NCBI GenBank assembly: GCA_038851035.1
Contig: JAWCLH010000004.1
Location: forward strand, 1-64,000
Length of the DNA: 64,000 nucleotides
Direction of reading: 5' to 3'
From: Thermoplasmata archaeon
GTDB lineage: Archaea; Thermoplasmatota; DTKX01; VGTL01
This document shows, piece by piece, positions 24,271 through 31,868 of the stretch (positions within the stretch are counted from its first letter, which is position 1; every line of letters begins with the position of its first letter). A model generated the notes under the pieces. It did no database searches. It saw only the letters and a list, made by a program, of their open reading frames with translations, and was not told where the DNA came from. The position numbers were made by a program, and so were the translations under genes.

Positions 24271-25946
24271 GCGGCCGGGAAAGAGGGGGTACTGTGGCGG
24301 AGGCGGGTGGGGGCGCGCCGGGCAGCTCGAAGGGCTTCAAGCCGAGAATACTGGCCTTCTGCTGCAACTGGTGCTCCTACGCGGGCGCGGACCTCGCGGG
24401 CGTCTCGAGGCTCCAGTACCCCCCCGACATAAAAATCGTGAGGCTGATGTGCTCTGGCCGGGTGGAGCCAGTGATAATTCTCCGGAGCTTCGAGCTCGGC
24501 GCGGATGGGGTCCTCGTCATGGGCTGCCACCCCGGCGACTGTCACTATATCAGCGGCAACCTGGAGGCCGAGAAGAACATCAGGAAGACGCACGGCGTGC
24601 TCGAGGTTCTGGGTATCGAGAGGGACAGGCTGAGGCTGGAGTGGGTCTCGGCCTCGGAGGGCCAGAAGTTCGCGGAGACCGTGAGGGAGTTCGTTGGAAG
24701 AATAAAGGGGCTGGGCCCGCTCCCCCTTGTACGCGGAGGTGCGGGAGCCTCGGGAGCTGCGGGGGCGGCGGGGAGAGCGGCGTGCGTGGGCCTGGCGAAG
24801 GAAAAGCTGGACAAATTGATAGAGAGGACCGGCGCCTTCAACTGCGTCGAGTGCGGCAAGTGCACCTCGCTCTGCCCCGTGACCAAATACAATCAGGAAT
24901 TCGCGCCCAGGCTCCTCGTGGTCAGGGCCCAGGAGGGCATGGGGGCGGAGGCCGGGAGCGAGAAGGATCTCTGGACCTGCCTGAGCTGCGCGCGGTGCAG
25001 CGCCAAGTGCCCCTATAAAGTGAAGTACAACGAGTTCGTGAGGGCGCTGAGGGAGGAGGCCTTCAGGGCGGGCGCGGGACCGGTCTGCTCCGAGGGGGGG
25101 CTGCTCAGGACGATATCGAGAATTCAGGCCAGGCCCGGGCTCAAGCAGAACAGGCTTGGTTGGCTGACGCCGGATCTGAGGGTTACAGAGAGCGGGGAAA
25201 CTGTGCTCTTCATAGGCTGCGTGCCGTACTTCGAAAAAATCTTCTCGGAGAAGCACCCCGGACTGCTCGAATCTCCAAGGGCTGCGGTGAGAATTCTGAA
25301 CAAGCTGGGCGTGACGCCGGTCGTCAGTGGCGAGGAGAGGTGCTGCGGCCACGACGTCTACTGGACCGGGGACACGGAGACCTTCGAGGCGCTGGCGAGG
25401 CTGAACATCGAGTGGATGAGGAGAGCAGGAGCGAAGACCGTCATCGCCATCTGCCCCGAGGGATTCCGGACGCTCCTGAAGGACTATCAGAAGGTCGACC
25501 CGGGCTTCGACGCCGAGGTGCTGCACATCAGCGAGTACCTCGCCGACGCGCTTGAGGACGGGAAGCTGAAGTTCACGAAAGAGGTGAGAGAGACGGTCAC
25601 TTACCATGACGGCTGCAGGCTCGGCAGGCACATCGGGGTCGTCGAGGAGCCCAGGATGCTGCTGGAGAAGGTGCCGGGCCTGAGGCTCGTCGAGATGGAG
25701 AACTCTGGCGAGGACACCGCGTGCTGCGGCGTGAGCGCGTTCGCGGGCTGCGATTCAGTGTCGAAGCGCCTCCAGGTGGACAGGCTCAGGCAGGCGAAAA
25801 AAACCGGCGCAACGAAAATGCTGAGCTTCTGCCCCAAGTGCCAGATACATTTCAGGTGCTGCCTCTCAGGAGAACTCCCTTTGCCCAAGGAGGAGGTTGA
25901 GGTGGAGATTGTGGACTTTCTCGCGCTACTGGAAAGGGCGATATGA
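24267..25946 (+). CDS. MvhD-HdrC-HdrB triple fusion
   Basis: 559-aa protein joining three usually separate subunits: MvhD (residues 1-155; CCNWCSYAGADLAG, LMCSGR, GCHPGDCHY), a Gly/Ala linker, HdrC-type dicluster (CVECGKCTSLCP, CLSCARCSAKCP), and two CCG domains. As in the gene at 19347, the first CCG domain ends in CPEG and lacks a ligand, while the second is complete (GCRLGRH, CCGVSAFAGC, CPKC). GTG start overlaps the stop of the tandem HdrA. It looks like a fusion of copies of the 19347 and 20525 genes. Electrons could pass from [2Fe-2S] to disulfide site in one chain, with HdrA bound between. Confidence 0.88.
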   Translation: MSGRERGGTVAEAGGGAPGSSKGFKPRILAFCCNWCSYAGADLAGVSRLQYPPDIKIVRLMCSGRVEPVIILRSFELGADGVLVMGCHPGDCHYISGNLEAEKNIRKTHGVLEVLGIERDRLRLEWVSASEGQKFAETVREFVGRIKGLGPLPLVRGGAGASGAAGAAGRAACVGLAKEKLDKLIERTGAFNCVECGKCTSLCPVTKYNQEFAPRLLVVRAQEGMGAEAGSEKDLWTCLSCARCSAKCPYKVKYNEFVRALREEAFRAGAGPVCSEGGLLRTISRIQARPGLKQNRLGWLTPDLRVTESGETVLFIGCVPYFEKIFSEKHPGLLESPRAAVRILNKLGVTPVVSGEERCCGHDVYWTGDTETFEALARLNIEWMRRAGAKTVIAICPEGFRTLLKDYQKVDPGFDAEVLHISEYLADALEDGKLKFTKEVRETVTYHDGCRLGRHIGVVEEPRMLLEKVPGLRLVEMENSGEDTACCGVSAFAGCDSVSKRLQVDRLRQAKKTGATKMLSFCPKCQIHFRCCLSGELPLPKEEVEVEIVDFLALLERAI

Positions 25947-25964
25947 CAACACAATTTTCCACGA

Positions 25965-25979
25965 CATATATAAATATAA
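25965..25979 (+). promoter_or_regulatory. internal TATA box within the hdr block
   Basis: ATATATAAATATAAT is a strong archaeal TATA region in the only AT-rich gap of the hdr block. A start is expected near 25997, right at an ATG (25996) in frame with the small Cys-cluster gene. It divides the block into two transcription units. Confidence 0.6.
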
Positions 25980-26022
25980 TAACGGTATTAGCAACATGCC
26001 CGCATGGCGGGTGAGGGGGGAA

Positions 26023-26271
26023 ATGGCCGAGATAAAGGAAAGGGAGGATGAGAAAATACCAGAGGTGCCAGATGGGGACAGAAGGATAGTCATGATAGAG
26101 CTTTCCTGCGCCCACAGGAATTGCAGCCCCTGCACCTACCCCAACTGCCAGAGATACGTCAGGGAGACGAGAGGAAAAAAGCCCATGGTCGCAAAGGTCA
26201 TCGAGCTCAGCGCGGAGGAGTATGAAAGAATAAGGAGAGGGCAGAGCGGTGCTCCGAGGTCTGTTGAGTAG
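26023..26271 (+). CDS. small Cys-cluster protein in hdr block
   Basis: Not recognised; 82 aa. A hydrophobic strand leads into CAHRNCSPCTYPNC (a C-x4-C-x2-C-x4-C pattern), then a basic helix and VAKVIELSAEEYERI. Four close cysteines could hold iron-sulfur or zinc. ATG 26023 follows GGTGAGGGGGG; an in-frame ATG at 25996 would fit a leaderless transcript and add nine residues (MPAWRVRGE), so the start is open. It is the first gene behind the internal promoter and precedes the split HdrA pair by 31 nt, which suggests a role with that complex. Confidence 0.7.
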   Translation: MAEIKEREDEKIPEVPDGDRRIVMIELSCAHRNCSPCTYPNCQRYVRETRGKKPMVAKVIELSAEEYERIRRGQSGAPRSVE

Positions 26272-26302
26272 GTGATGGTGGCAGAGTCGGGAGGGCGGTT
26301 TA

Positions 26303-27625
26303 ATGAATGTGAGCGCTCTTGTTATCGGCGGGGGAATCGCGGGCATACAGGCGGCCCTTGACCTGGCGGAATCAGGAGTTAAGGTGCACCTCGTAGAGAG
26401 GAGCCCGAGCATCGGCGGAAGGATGGCCCAGCTCGACAAGACCTTTCCGACAAACGACTGCTCGATCTGCATCCTTGCGCCGAAGATGGCCGACTGCTAC
26501 GGCCACCCGAACATCAACGTCCTGACCTACTCGGAGCTCATCGAGCTCCACGGCGAGGCGGGGAACTTCACGGCCCGGATAATGAAAAGGGCGCGCTACG
26601 TCGACGAGGACAGGTGCACTGGATGCGGTGAGTGCATGGACAAGTGCCCGACCAAGGTGCCCAATGAGTTCGAATATGGGATGTCGGTCCGCAAGGCGAT
26701 ATACATTCCATTCATGCAGGCCGTTCCCCGCGTCGCTCTGATAGACAGGGACCGCTGCCTCATGCTCACCAAGGGCAAGTGCGGCCTCTGTCAGAAGACA
26801 TGCAAGCGGGGCGCGGTGGATTACGAGATGAAGGACGTAATATTGGAGGTGAACATAGGCGCGGTGGTCGTTGCTGTGGGCTTCGACCTCTGGGACCCGT
26901 CGGTGGCCTCTGAGTACGGCTATGGAAAGTACCCGAACGTCTTCACTTCCATGGAGTACGAGAGGATGCTCAACGCCTCCGGCCCGACCGGGGGCCAACT
27001 GAGGCGCAGGAGCGACGGCGAGAGACCGAAGAGGGTCGCATTTATACAGTGCGTCGGCTCGCGCAACCCGAGCCTCGGCCACCCCTACTGCTGCGCTGTC
27101 TGCTGCATGCACTCGACCAAGCAGGCGATAATATCGAGAGAGCACTACGACGACATAGAGAGCACGATTTTCTACAAGGACATCCGCACCCCCGGCAAGG
27201 GCTTCAACGAGTACATGGAAAGGGCCAGGAGCGAATATGGAGTGAGGTACATAAACTCTGACGCGACTGTGGAGGAGAAACCCGAGAATCACAATCTTTA
27301 TGTTCTTTACGACGTCGCCGGGAAGAGCGCAAGGGAGGAGTTCGATGCAGTCGTGCTAGCGGTGACGCTCGTTCCAAGGAAAGGTGTAGATAGCCTGGCC
27401 CGTGTGCTAGGGATATCCATCACGGAGCACGGATTCTTCAAATCCGCGGACAGAATTCTGAGGCCGTCCGACTCGACGAGGGAGGGGATTTTCCTTGCGG
27501 GCTACTGCGCCTCGCCGGTGGACATACCCGAATCCGTGGCCCAGGGCTCGGCCGCCGCGGCGAGGGCGATGGATGTGATTCTCTCGACCGCCAAAAGGAA
27601 AGGGGAAGCGGAGGTGAGGGCTTGA
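26303..27625 (+). CDS. hdrA: short HdrA (QmoA-like): FAD plus inserted ferredoxin
   Basis: 440-aa flavoprotein matching module 1 of the tandem HdrA proteins. It begins directly with the FAD motif ALVIGGGIAGIQA, has QLDKTFPTNDC, a ferredoxin insertion (CTGCGECMDKCP; CGLCQKTCKRGA) and FIQCVGSRN, then stops without C-terminal clusters. Its size and lack of N-terminal domain recall QmoA of sulfate reducers. GGAGGGCGG precedes the ATG, and the stop overlaps the next start (TTGA). With the 27622 gene it forms the separate-gene version of the fused HdrAs at 20965 and 31869. Confidence 0.88.
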   Translation: MNVSALVIGGGIAGIQAALDLAESGVKVHLVERSPSIGGRMAQLDKTFPTNDCSICILAPKMADCYGHPNINVLTYSELIELHGEAGNFTARIMKRARYVDEDRCTGCGECMDKCPTKVPNEFEYGMSVRKAIYIPFMQAVPRVALIDRDRCLMLTKGKCGLCQKTCKRGAVDYEMKDVILEVNIGAVVVAVGFDLWDPSVASEYGYGKYPNVFTSMEYERMLNASGPTGGQLRRRSDGERPKRVAFIQCVGSRNPSLGHPYCCAVCCMHSTKQAIISREHYDDIESTIFYKDIRTPGKGFNEYMERARSEYGVRYINSDATVEEKPENHNLYVLYDVAGKSAREEFDAVVLAVTLVPRKGVDSLARVLGISITEHGFFKSADRILRPSDSTREGIFLAGYCASPVDIPESVAQGSAAAARAMDVILSTAKRKGEAEVRA

Positions 27626-29658
27626 GCAGCCAGGATGAGAGAGACGCCGCTCGCCCCGGAATCGGCACCTGCGACGCCGGGTCCGAAGAAGGGGCCGAGA
27701 GAGCACGGGGCGGAGGAGGGGAGACGAGGGGAGGCCCGGCCGGAGGGGCTGAAGAAGGACTTAGAATCGGAGTCTTCGTGTGCCACTGCGGACACAACAT
27801 CGGTGGCTTTGTCGACGTGCCGGCGGTGACCGAGTACGCGAGGAATCTACCCGGCGTGGTCTACGCCACCCACAACCTCTACACCTGCGCCGAGGACGGT
27901 TTGGCATCGATAAAAAACGCGATAAAGGAGCACAATCTGAACAGGGTCGTGGTAGCCTCCTGCACCCCCAGAACACACCAGCCCCTGTTCCAGTCGGTCT
28001 GCGAGGAGGCGGGACTGAACAAGTACCTCTTCAACTTCGTGAACATACGCGAGCAGTGCTCGTGGGTTCATATGAAAGAGAAAGAGAAGGCAACGGAGAA
28101 GGCGAAGGATTTGATAAGGATGGGCGTGGCCCGAGCCGCCATGCTCACGCCCGAGACCGAGTCCAGGGTGCCAGTCGAGCCTTCGTCTCTTGTCATAGGC
28201 GGGGGAATCAGCGGGATGACAGCCGCCCTCTCTCTGGCCGACAAGGGCTTTCAGGTTTATCTTGTGGAGAAGGAAGCGGAGCTCGGGGGGTTCGTGCGCA
28301 ACCTCCACAACCTTTTTCTCGAGGGTGGGGACCCGATGGAGACCCTCAAGCCCATCATAGACCGGGTGACGTCTCACCCGAAGATAACTATATTCCTGAG
28401 CTCACGCGTGGCTGGGGTGGATGGCTACGTCGGGAACTTCAGGGTGAGAATCGCTCCTTCGCCCCCAGCCGGGCCCGAGGCCGGGGGTCCCTCCGGAGCC
28501 ACGGTCGCTCCCGCGGCTGCGCCCCACGGAAATGAGCGGGAAGTGAAGGTGGGTACGATAATAGTCGCGACTGGCGCGCTGGACTACATGCCCGAGGGGC
28601 TCTACGGCTACGACACATATGACAACGTGGTCAACCTGACAGAGTTCGAGATTTTGTGCAAGAAGAAGAAGCTGCCAAAGATAAGCAGCATCGCCTTCAT
28701 CCAGTGCGTCGGCTCAAGGGGTGAAAAGTTTTCCTATTGCTCGCGAATCTGTTGCAACGTCGCGATCAAGAACGCCATCAACCTCATGGACAACTTGAAC
28801 AACATGCTTGGGAGGGAGGTTGTCGAGGGGCAGGAGCAGCTCATCAGCAGGATATCCGTGGAAGAGAAGGCGCCGGAGGACATCACGGACCGCAGGCGGC
28901 GGAGGAGGAGGATGGCTGCCGAGGAGGAGTCGCCAGTCTCTGTCACGGCCCCGGCGGGCGCGGGGGTCGAGGTCACGATATTCAACAGAAGCATCACGGC
29001 CTACGGAGTCGAGCACGAGCTCTATTACAACAAGGCGAGGGAGAAGAGAATTCGCTTCGTCAGGTACACGCCCGACCACAAGCCCACCGTCACGAGGGAG
29101 GGGGAGAAGCTCGTCGTGACCTACTGGCACGAAACCCTGAAGACGGAGAGGAAGCTCCCTGTGGACATGGTCGTCCTTAGCACCCCGCTCGTCCCCCAGC
29201 CCGACGCCGGCGAGCTCTCGAAGATTCTCAAGGTCCCGCTGGGCCAAGACGGCTTCTTCCTAGAGGCCCACGTAAAGCTCAGGCCTGTTGACTTCGCGAC
29301 GGACGGTATATTCGTATGCGGAACCGCTCGGGGACCGGCGGACATCACCGAGTGCGTGCACCAGGCGCTCGCGGCCGCTTCAAGGGCTGCTATCCCGATG
29401 ATGCGGGGCTACGTGCAGGCGGAGGCCCTGACCTCAATGGTTGACGAGGAGAAATGCACCGGCTGCCACACCTGCGAGTGGGTCTGTCCCTACTCGGCGA
29501 TACAGGTTGACCCCGGGAGCGGGAAGGCAAAGGTCACGGAAGTGATGTGCAAAGGCTGTGGGACCTGCGCGGCCTCCTGTCCGCAGGGAGCGATAAAGAT
29601 GAAATCATACACCACAGAGGGCCTCGTCGCCCAGATCAAGGCGCTCTCAGGAGGGTGA
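27622..29658 (+). CDS. hdrA: HdrA with N-terminal Cys domain and C-terminal clusters
   Basis: 678 aa, matching module 2 of the tandem HdrA proteins. After about 45 low-complexity residues come the N-terminal Cys domain (RIGVFVCHCGHNIGG; SCTPRTH), FAD motif VIGGGISGM near 191, FIQCVGSRG, and two C-terminal [4Fe-4S] motifs CTGCHTCEWVCP and CKGCGTCAASCP. It lacks the inserted ferredoxin domain. Two insertions occur: an Ala/Pro/Gly-rich loop (nt 28455-28545) and a longer one containing DRRRRRRRMAAEEE (nt 28795-28975). TTG start overlapping the previous stop, GGAGGTGA upstream. Confidence 0.88.
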   Translation: MSSQDERDAARPGIGTCDAGSEEGAERARGGGGETRGGPAGGAEEGLRIGVFVCHCGHNIGGFVDVPAVTEYARNLPGVVYATHNLYTCAEDGLASIKNAIKEHNLNRVVVASCTPRTHQPLFQSVCEEAGLNKYLFNFVNIREQCSWVHMKEKEKATEKAKDLIRMGVARAAMLTPETESRVPVEPSSLVIGGGISGMTAALSLADKGFQVYLVEKEAELGGFVRNLHNLFLEGGDPMETLKPIIDRVTSHPKITIFLSSRVAGVDGYVGNFRVRIAPSPPAGPEAGGPSGATVAPAAAPHGNEREVKVGTIIVATGALDYMPEGLYGYDTYDNVVNLTEFEILCKKKKLPKISSIAFIQCVGSRGEKFSYCSRICCNVAIKNAINLMDNLNNMLGREVVEGQEQLISRISVEEKAPEDITDRRRRRRRMAAEEESPVSVTAPAGAGVEVTIFNRSITAYGVEHELYYNKAREKRIRFVRYTPDHKPTVTREGEKLVVTYWHETLKTERKLPVDMVVLSTPLVPQPDAGELSKILKVPLGQDGFFLEAHVKLRPVDFATDGIFVCGTARGPADITECVHQALAAASRAAIPMMRGYVQAEALTSMVDEEKCTGCHTCEWVCPYSAIQVDPGSGKAKVTEVMCKGCGTCAASCPQGAIKMKSYTTEGLVAQIKALSGG

Positions 29659-29662
29659 TGAA

Positions 29663-30208
29663 TTGCCAGAGGACGTAATCGACGCAAGCGAGCTGGACCC
29701 GGAGTTCAAGTTCGAGATAGCGAGACAGCCGGGCGGGGAGAACATAAAGCTGTGCTTCCAGTGCGGAACTTGCAGCGGAACCTGCCCGGTGAGGGCAATA
29801 AACGACCGCTACAACCCGAGGCGCATCATACGGATGGCACTGCTGGGGATGAGAAAAGAGGTTCTGTGCAGCGACTTCATATGGTTGTGCTCCACTTGCT
29901 ACGCCTGCCACGAGCGCTGCCCCCAGAACGTCCGCATCCCAGAGCTGATGATGGCCATCCGGAACATCGCAATAAAAGAAGGCAACGTACATCCCCTGTA
30001 CAAATCGTACGTTGAGATGCTGGACAAGCACGGTAGACTCCTCGAGGTCGGGGAGTTCGAGAACGAGAAAAGGAGGAAGCTCGGACTGCCCGAGGTGGCC
30101 ACGGACGTCGAGAGGGTGCGCAAGGTGTTCGACGCCACGAGAATTCGCGAAAAGGTTGAGGGGAAGCTGGCTGAGAGGGTTTGCACCACGGGGGAGGGGT
30201 CGAAATGA
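29663..30208 (+). CDS. hdrC: heterodisulfide reductase subunit C (HdrC)
   Basis: 181-aa relay subunit with two [4Fe-4S] motifs, CFQCGTCSGTCP and CSTCYACHERCP, followed by a helical C-terminus. The TTG start at 29663 follows GGAGGGTGATGAA, and the stop overlaps the hdrB ATG (ATGA). It is the second separate HdrC of the block; spacing to the neighbours is tighter than in the first set, consistent with one complex from 26023 to 35429. Confidence 0.9.
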   Translation: MPEDVIDASELDPEFKFEIARQPGGENIKLCFQCGTCSGTCPVRAINDRYNPRRIIRMALLGMRKEVLCSDFIWLCSTCYACHERCPQNVRIPELMMAIRNIAIKEGNVHPLYKSYVEMLDKHGRLLEVGEFENEKRRKLGLPEVATDVERVRKVFDATRIREKVEGKLAERVCTTGEGSK

Positions 30209-31083
30209 AGGACTATGCCCTTTTCCTGGGCTGCACCGTTCCCGTCAGGGCACTCCACTACGAAGCCCCAGCCCGGAAGGTCGCGGAGAAACTGGGAATT
30301 CGGTTCATTGACATCAAGGAGTTCGGGTGCTGCGGGTTCCCGCTGGAGGGCGCGGACCACCTAACACACCTCGTGATGGCCGCCCTGAATCTGGTGGCGG
30401 CAGAGAAGCGTGAGCTCGAGATCGTCACGCTCTGCAGCGCCTGCACCGCCACCCTGACCAAGGCCGACAGAGTGCTCAAAGAAAACGCCCACCTCAGGGA
30501 GGAGGTCAACAAGGCACTGAAGGCCCACGGCGAAGAGTTCAGGGGAAAGACAAGGGTCAGACACTTCGCCCGTGTGCTCCTGGAGGAGGTTGGGCTGGAC
30601 AAACTGAAGGCCTCCGTGACCAACCCATTGACGGGCATCAAAATAGCCTCTCACTACGGCTGCCACTACCTCAAGCCCTCGGAGATATACGACGGCTTCG
30701 ACAGCCCGGAGAGACCCGAGACACTCGACAAACTGGTGGCCGCCACCGGGGCCACTCCCGTTGACTATGAGGACAAGCTCCAGTGCTGCGGCGGCGGAAT
30801 TCTGGGAATCGACGAGATGACGGCATTCAAGATGTCACAACAGAAGCTTACGCACATAAAGGAGGCGGGCGCGGACGCGATGACATTCATCTGCCCCTTC
30901 TGCGCCGTAATGTATGACATCAACCAAAAGGCGATAGAGACCAAGGTTGGGGGCAAGTTCTCCATTCCGGGGCTCTACTACCCGCAGCTGCTCGGCATCG
31001 CGATGGGATTCAGCCCGGCCGAGATGGCCATCAACCTGAATCGCACGCGAGTGACGATAAAATTCCCGGAGCCGAAGGGATAG
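30205..31083 (+). CDS. hdrB: heterodisulfide reductase subunit B (HdrB)
   Basis: 292-aa catalytic-type subunit with both CCG domains complete: LGCTVPVR, GCCGFP and CSAC in the first; GCHYLKPSE, CCGGGILG and CPFC in the second. The ATG at 30205 is preceded by GGGGGAGGGG and overlaps the hdrC stop; the frame is open a little further upstream without a better start. It differs clearly from the copy at 14910, for example in the CCG loop sequences, so the two may handle different substrates. Confidence 0.92.
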   Translation: MKDYALFLGCTVPVRALHYEAPARKVAEKLGIRFIDIKEFGCCGFPLEGADHLTHLVMAALNLVAAEKRELEIVTLCSACTATLTKADRVLKENAHLREEVNKALKAHGEEFRGKTRVRHFARVLLEEVGLDKLKASVTNPLTGIKIASHYGCHYLKPSEIYDGFDSPERPETLDKLVAATGATPVDYEDKLQCCGGGILGIDEMTAFKMSQQKLTHIKEAGADAMTFICPFCAVMYDINQKAIETKVGGKFSIPGLYYPQLLGIAMGFSPAEMAINLNRTRVTIKFPEPKG

Positions 31084-31093
31084 GGGGGAGGCG

Positions 31094-31867
31094 ATGGGGG
31101 ACTTTGAGCCCAAAATACTGGGTTTTCTGTGCAACTGGTGCTCCTACGCCGGAGCCGACCTCGCCGGCGTGAGCAGGATGCAGTATCCCCCCACGCTGCG
31201 CGTCATCAGGGTGATGTGCTCGGGCCGTGTTGACCCTGTTCTCGTGGTCGAGGCGCTTCTTTCCGGAATCGATGGGGTCCTCGTCGCGGGCTGCCACATA
31301 GGCGACTGCCACTATATAGCAGGAAACCATTATACCGAGAAGCGCATGGGTGTTCTGATGGGCCTTCTGGATAAAACCGCGTTCAGGGGCAGGGTCCGGC
31401 TGGAGTGGGTTTCCGCCTCGGAGGGCTCGCGCTTCGCGGAAGTCGTGCGCTCCCTCTCGGAACAGATCTCGGCCCTCGGTCCCAATCCACTCAAGGAGCA
31501 CCCGGAACTCAGGCCGGAGCTGCAGGCGATAAAGGACACAATGGCGAACAAGAGGGTTAGGAACGTGCTAAACAAGTTCCTCCACCTCGTGGAGAAGGGG
31601 AACGTCTATGGGGAGCGGTTGAAGCGGGAGGAAATGGACCAGACAATCGCGGAGGTCGTGAGGGCGGAGCACGCGCGCGCCCTCATCTTCAACCGGGCGC
31701 TCGAGAGACCCATGTCAGTAAAGGCGCTGGCTGGAGCTACCTCCCTCCCCGCCCACGAGGTGCTGAGGCATATCGCTGTGATGAAGAAGAAGGGCCTGGT
31801 CGAGCTCTGCGGGCAGGAGGGGCAGTACCCTCTCTTTGCAGCGGTCAGTCGGGAGAGGGGGGTATAA
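31094..31867 (+). CDS. MvhD fused to a winged-helix domain
   Basis: 257 aa. Residues 1-135 are MvhD (CNWCSYAGADLAG, VMCSGR, GCHIGDCHY). After a helical linker, residues 160-250 form a helical segment plus winged helix homologous to the regulator at 11640: KGNVYGERLKREEMDQT, SVKALAGATSLPAHEVLRHI, then the wing KKKGLVELCGQEGQYPLF. An electron-transfer adaptor and a DNA-binding type fold in one chain suggests redox-linked gene control, or a winged helix re-used for protein contacts. GGGGGGAG precedes the ATG. The stop is 1 nt before the next start. Confidence 0.88.
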   Translation: MGDFEPKILGFLCNWCSYAGADLAGVSRMQYPPTLRVIRVMCSGRVDPVLVVEALLSGIDGVLVAGCHIGDCHYIAGNHYTEKRMGVLMGLLDKTAFRGRVRLEWVSASEGSRFAEVVRSLSEQISALGPNPLKEHPELRPELQAIKDTMANKRVRNVLNKFLHLVEKGNVYGERLKREEMDQTIAEVVRAEHARALIFNRALERPMSVKALAGATSLPAHEVLRHIAVMKKKGLVELCGQEGQYPLFAAVSRERGV

Positions 31868-31868
31868 A

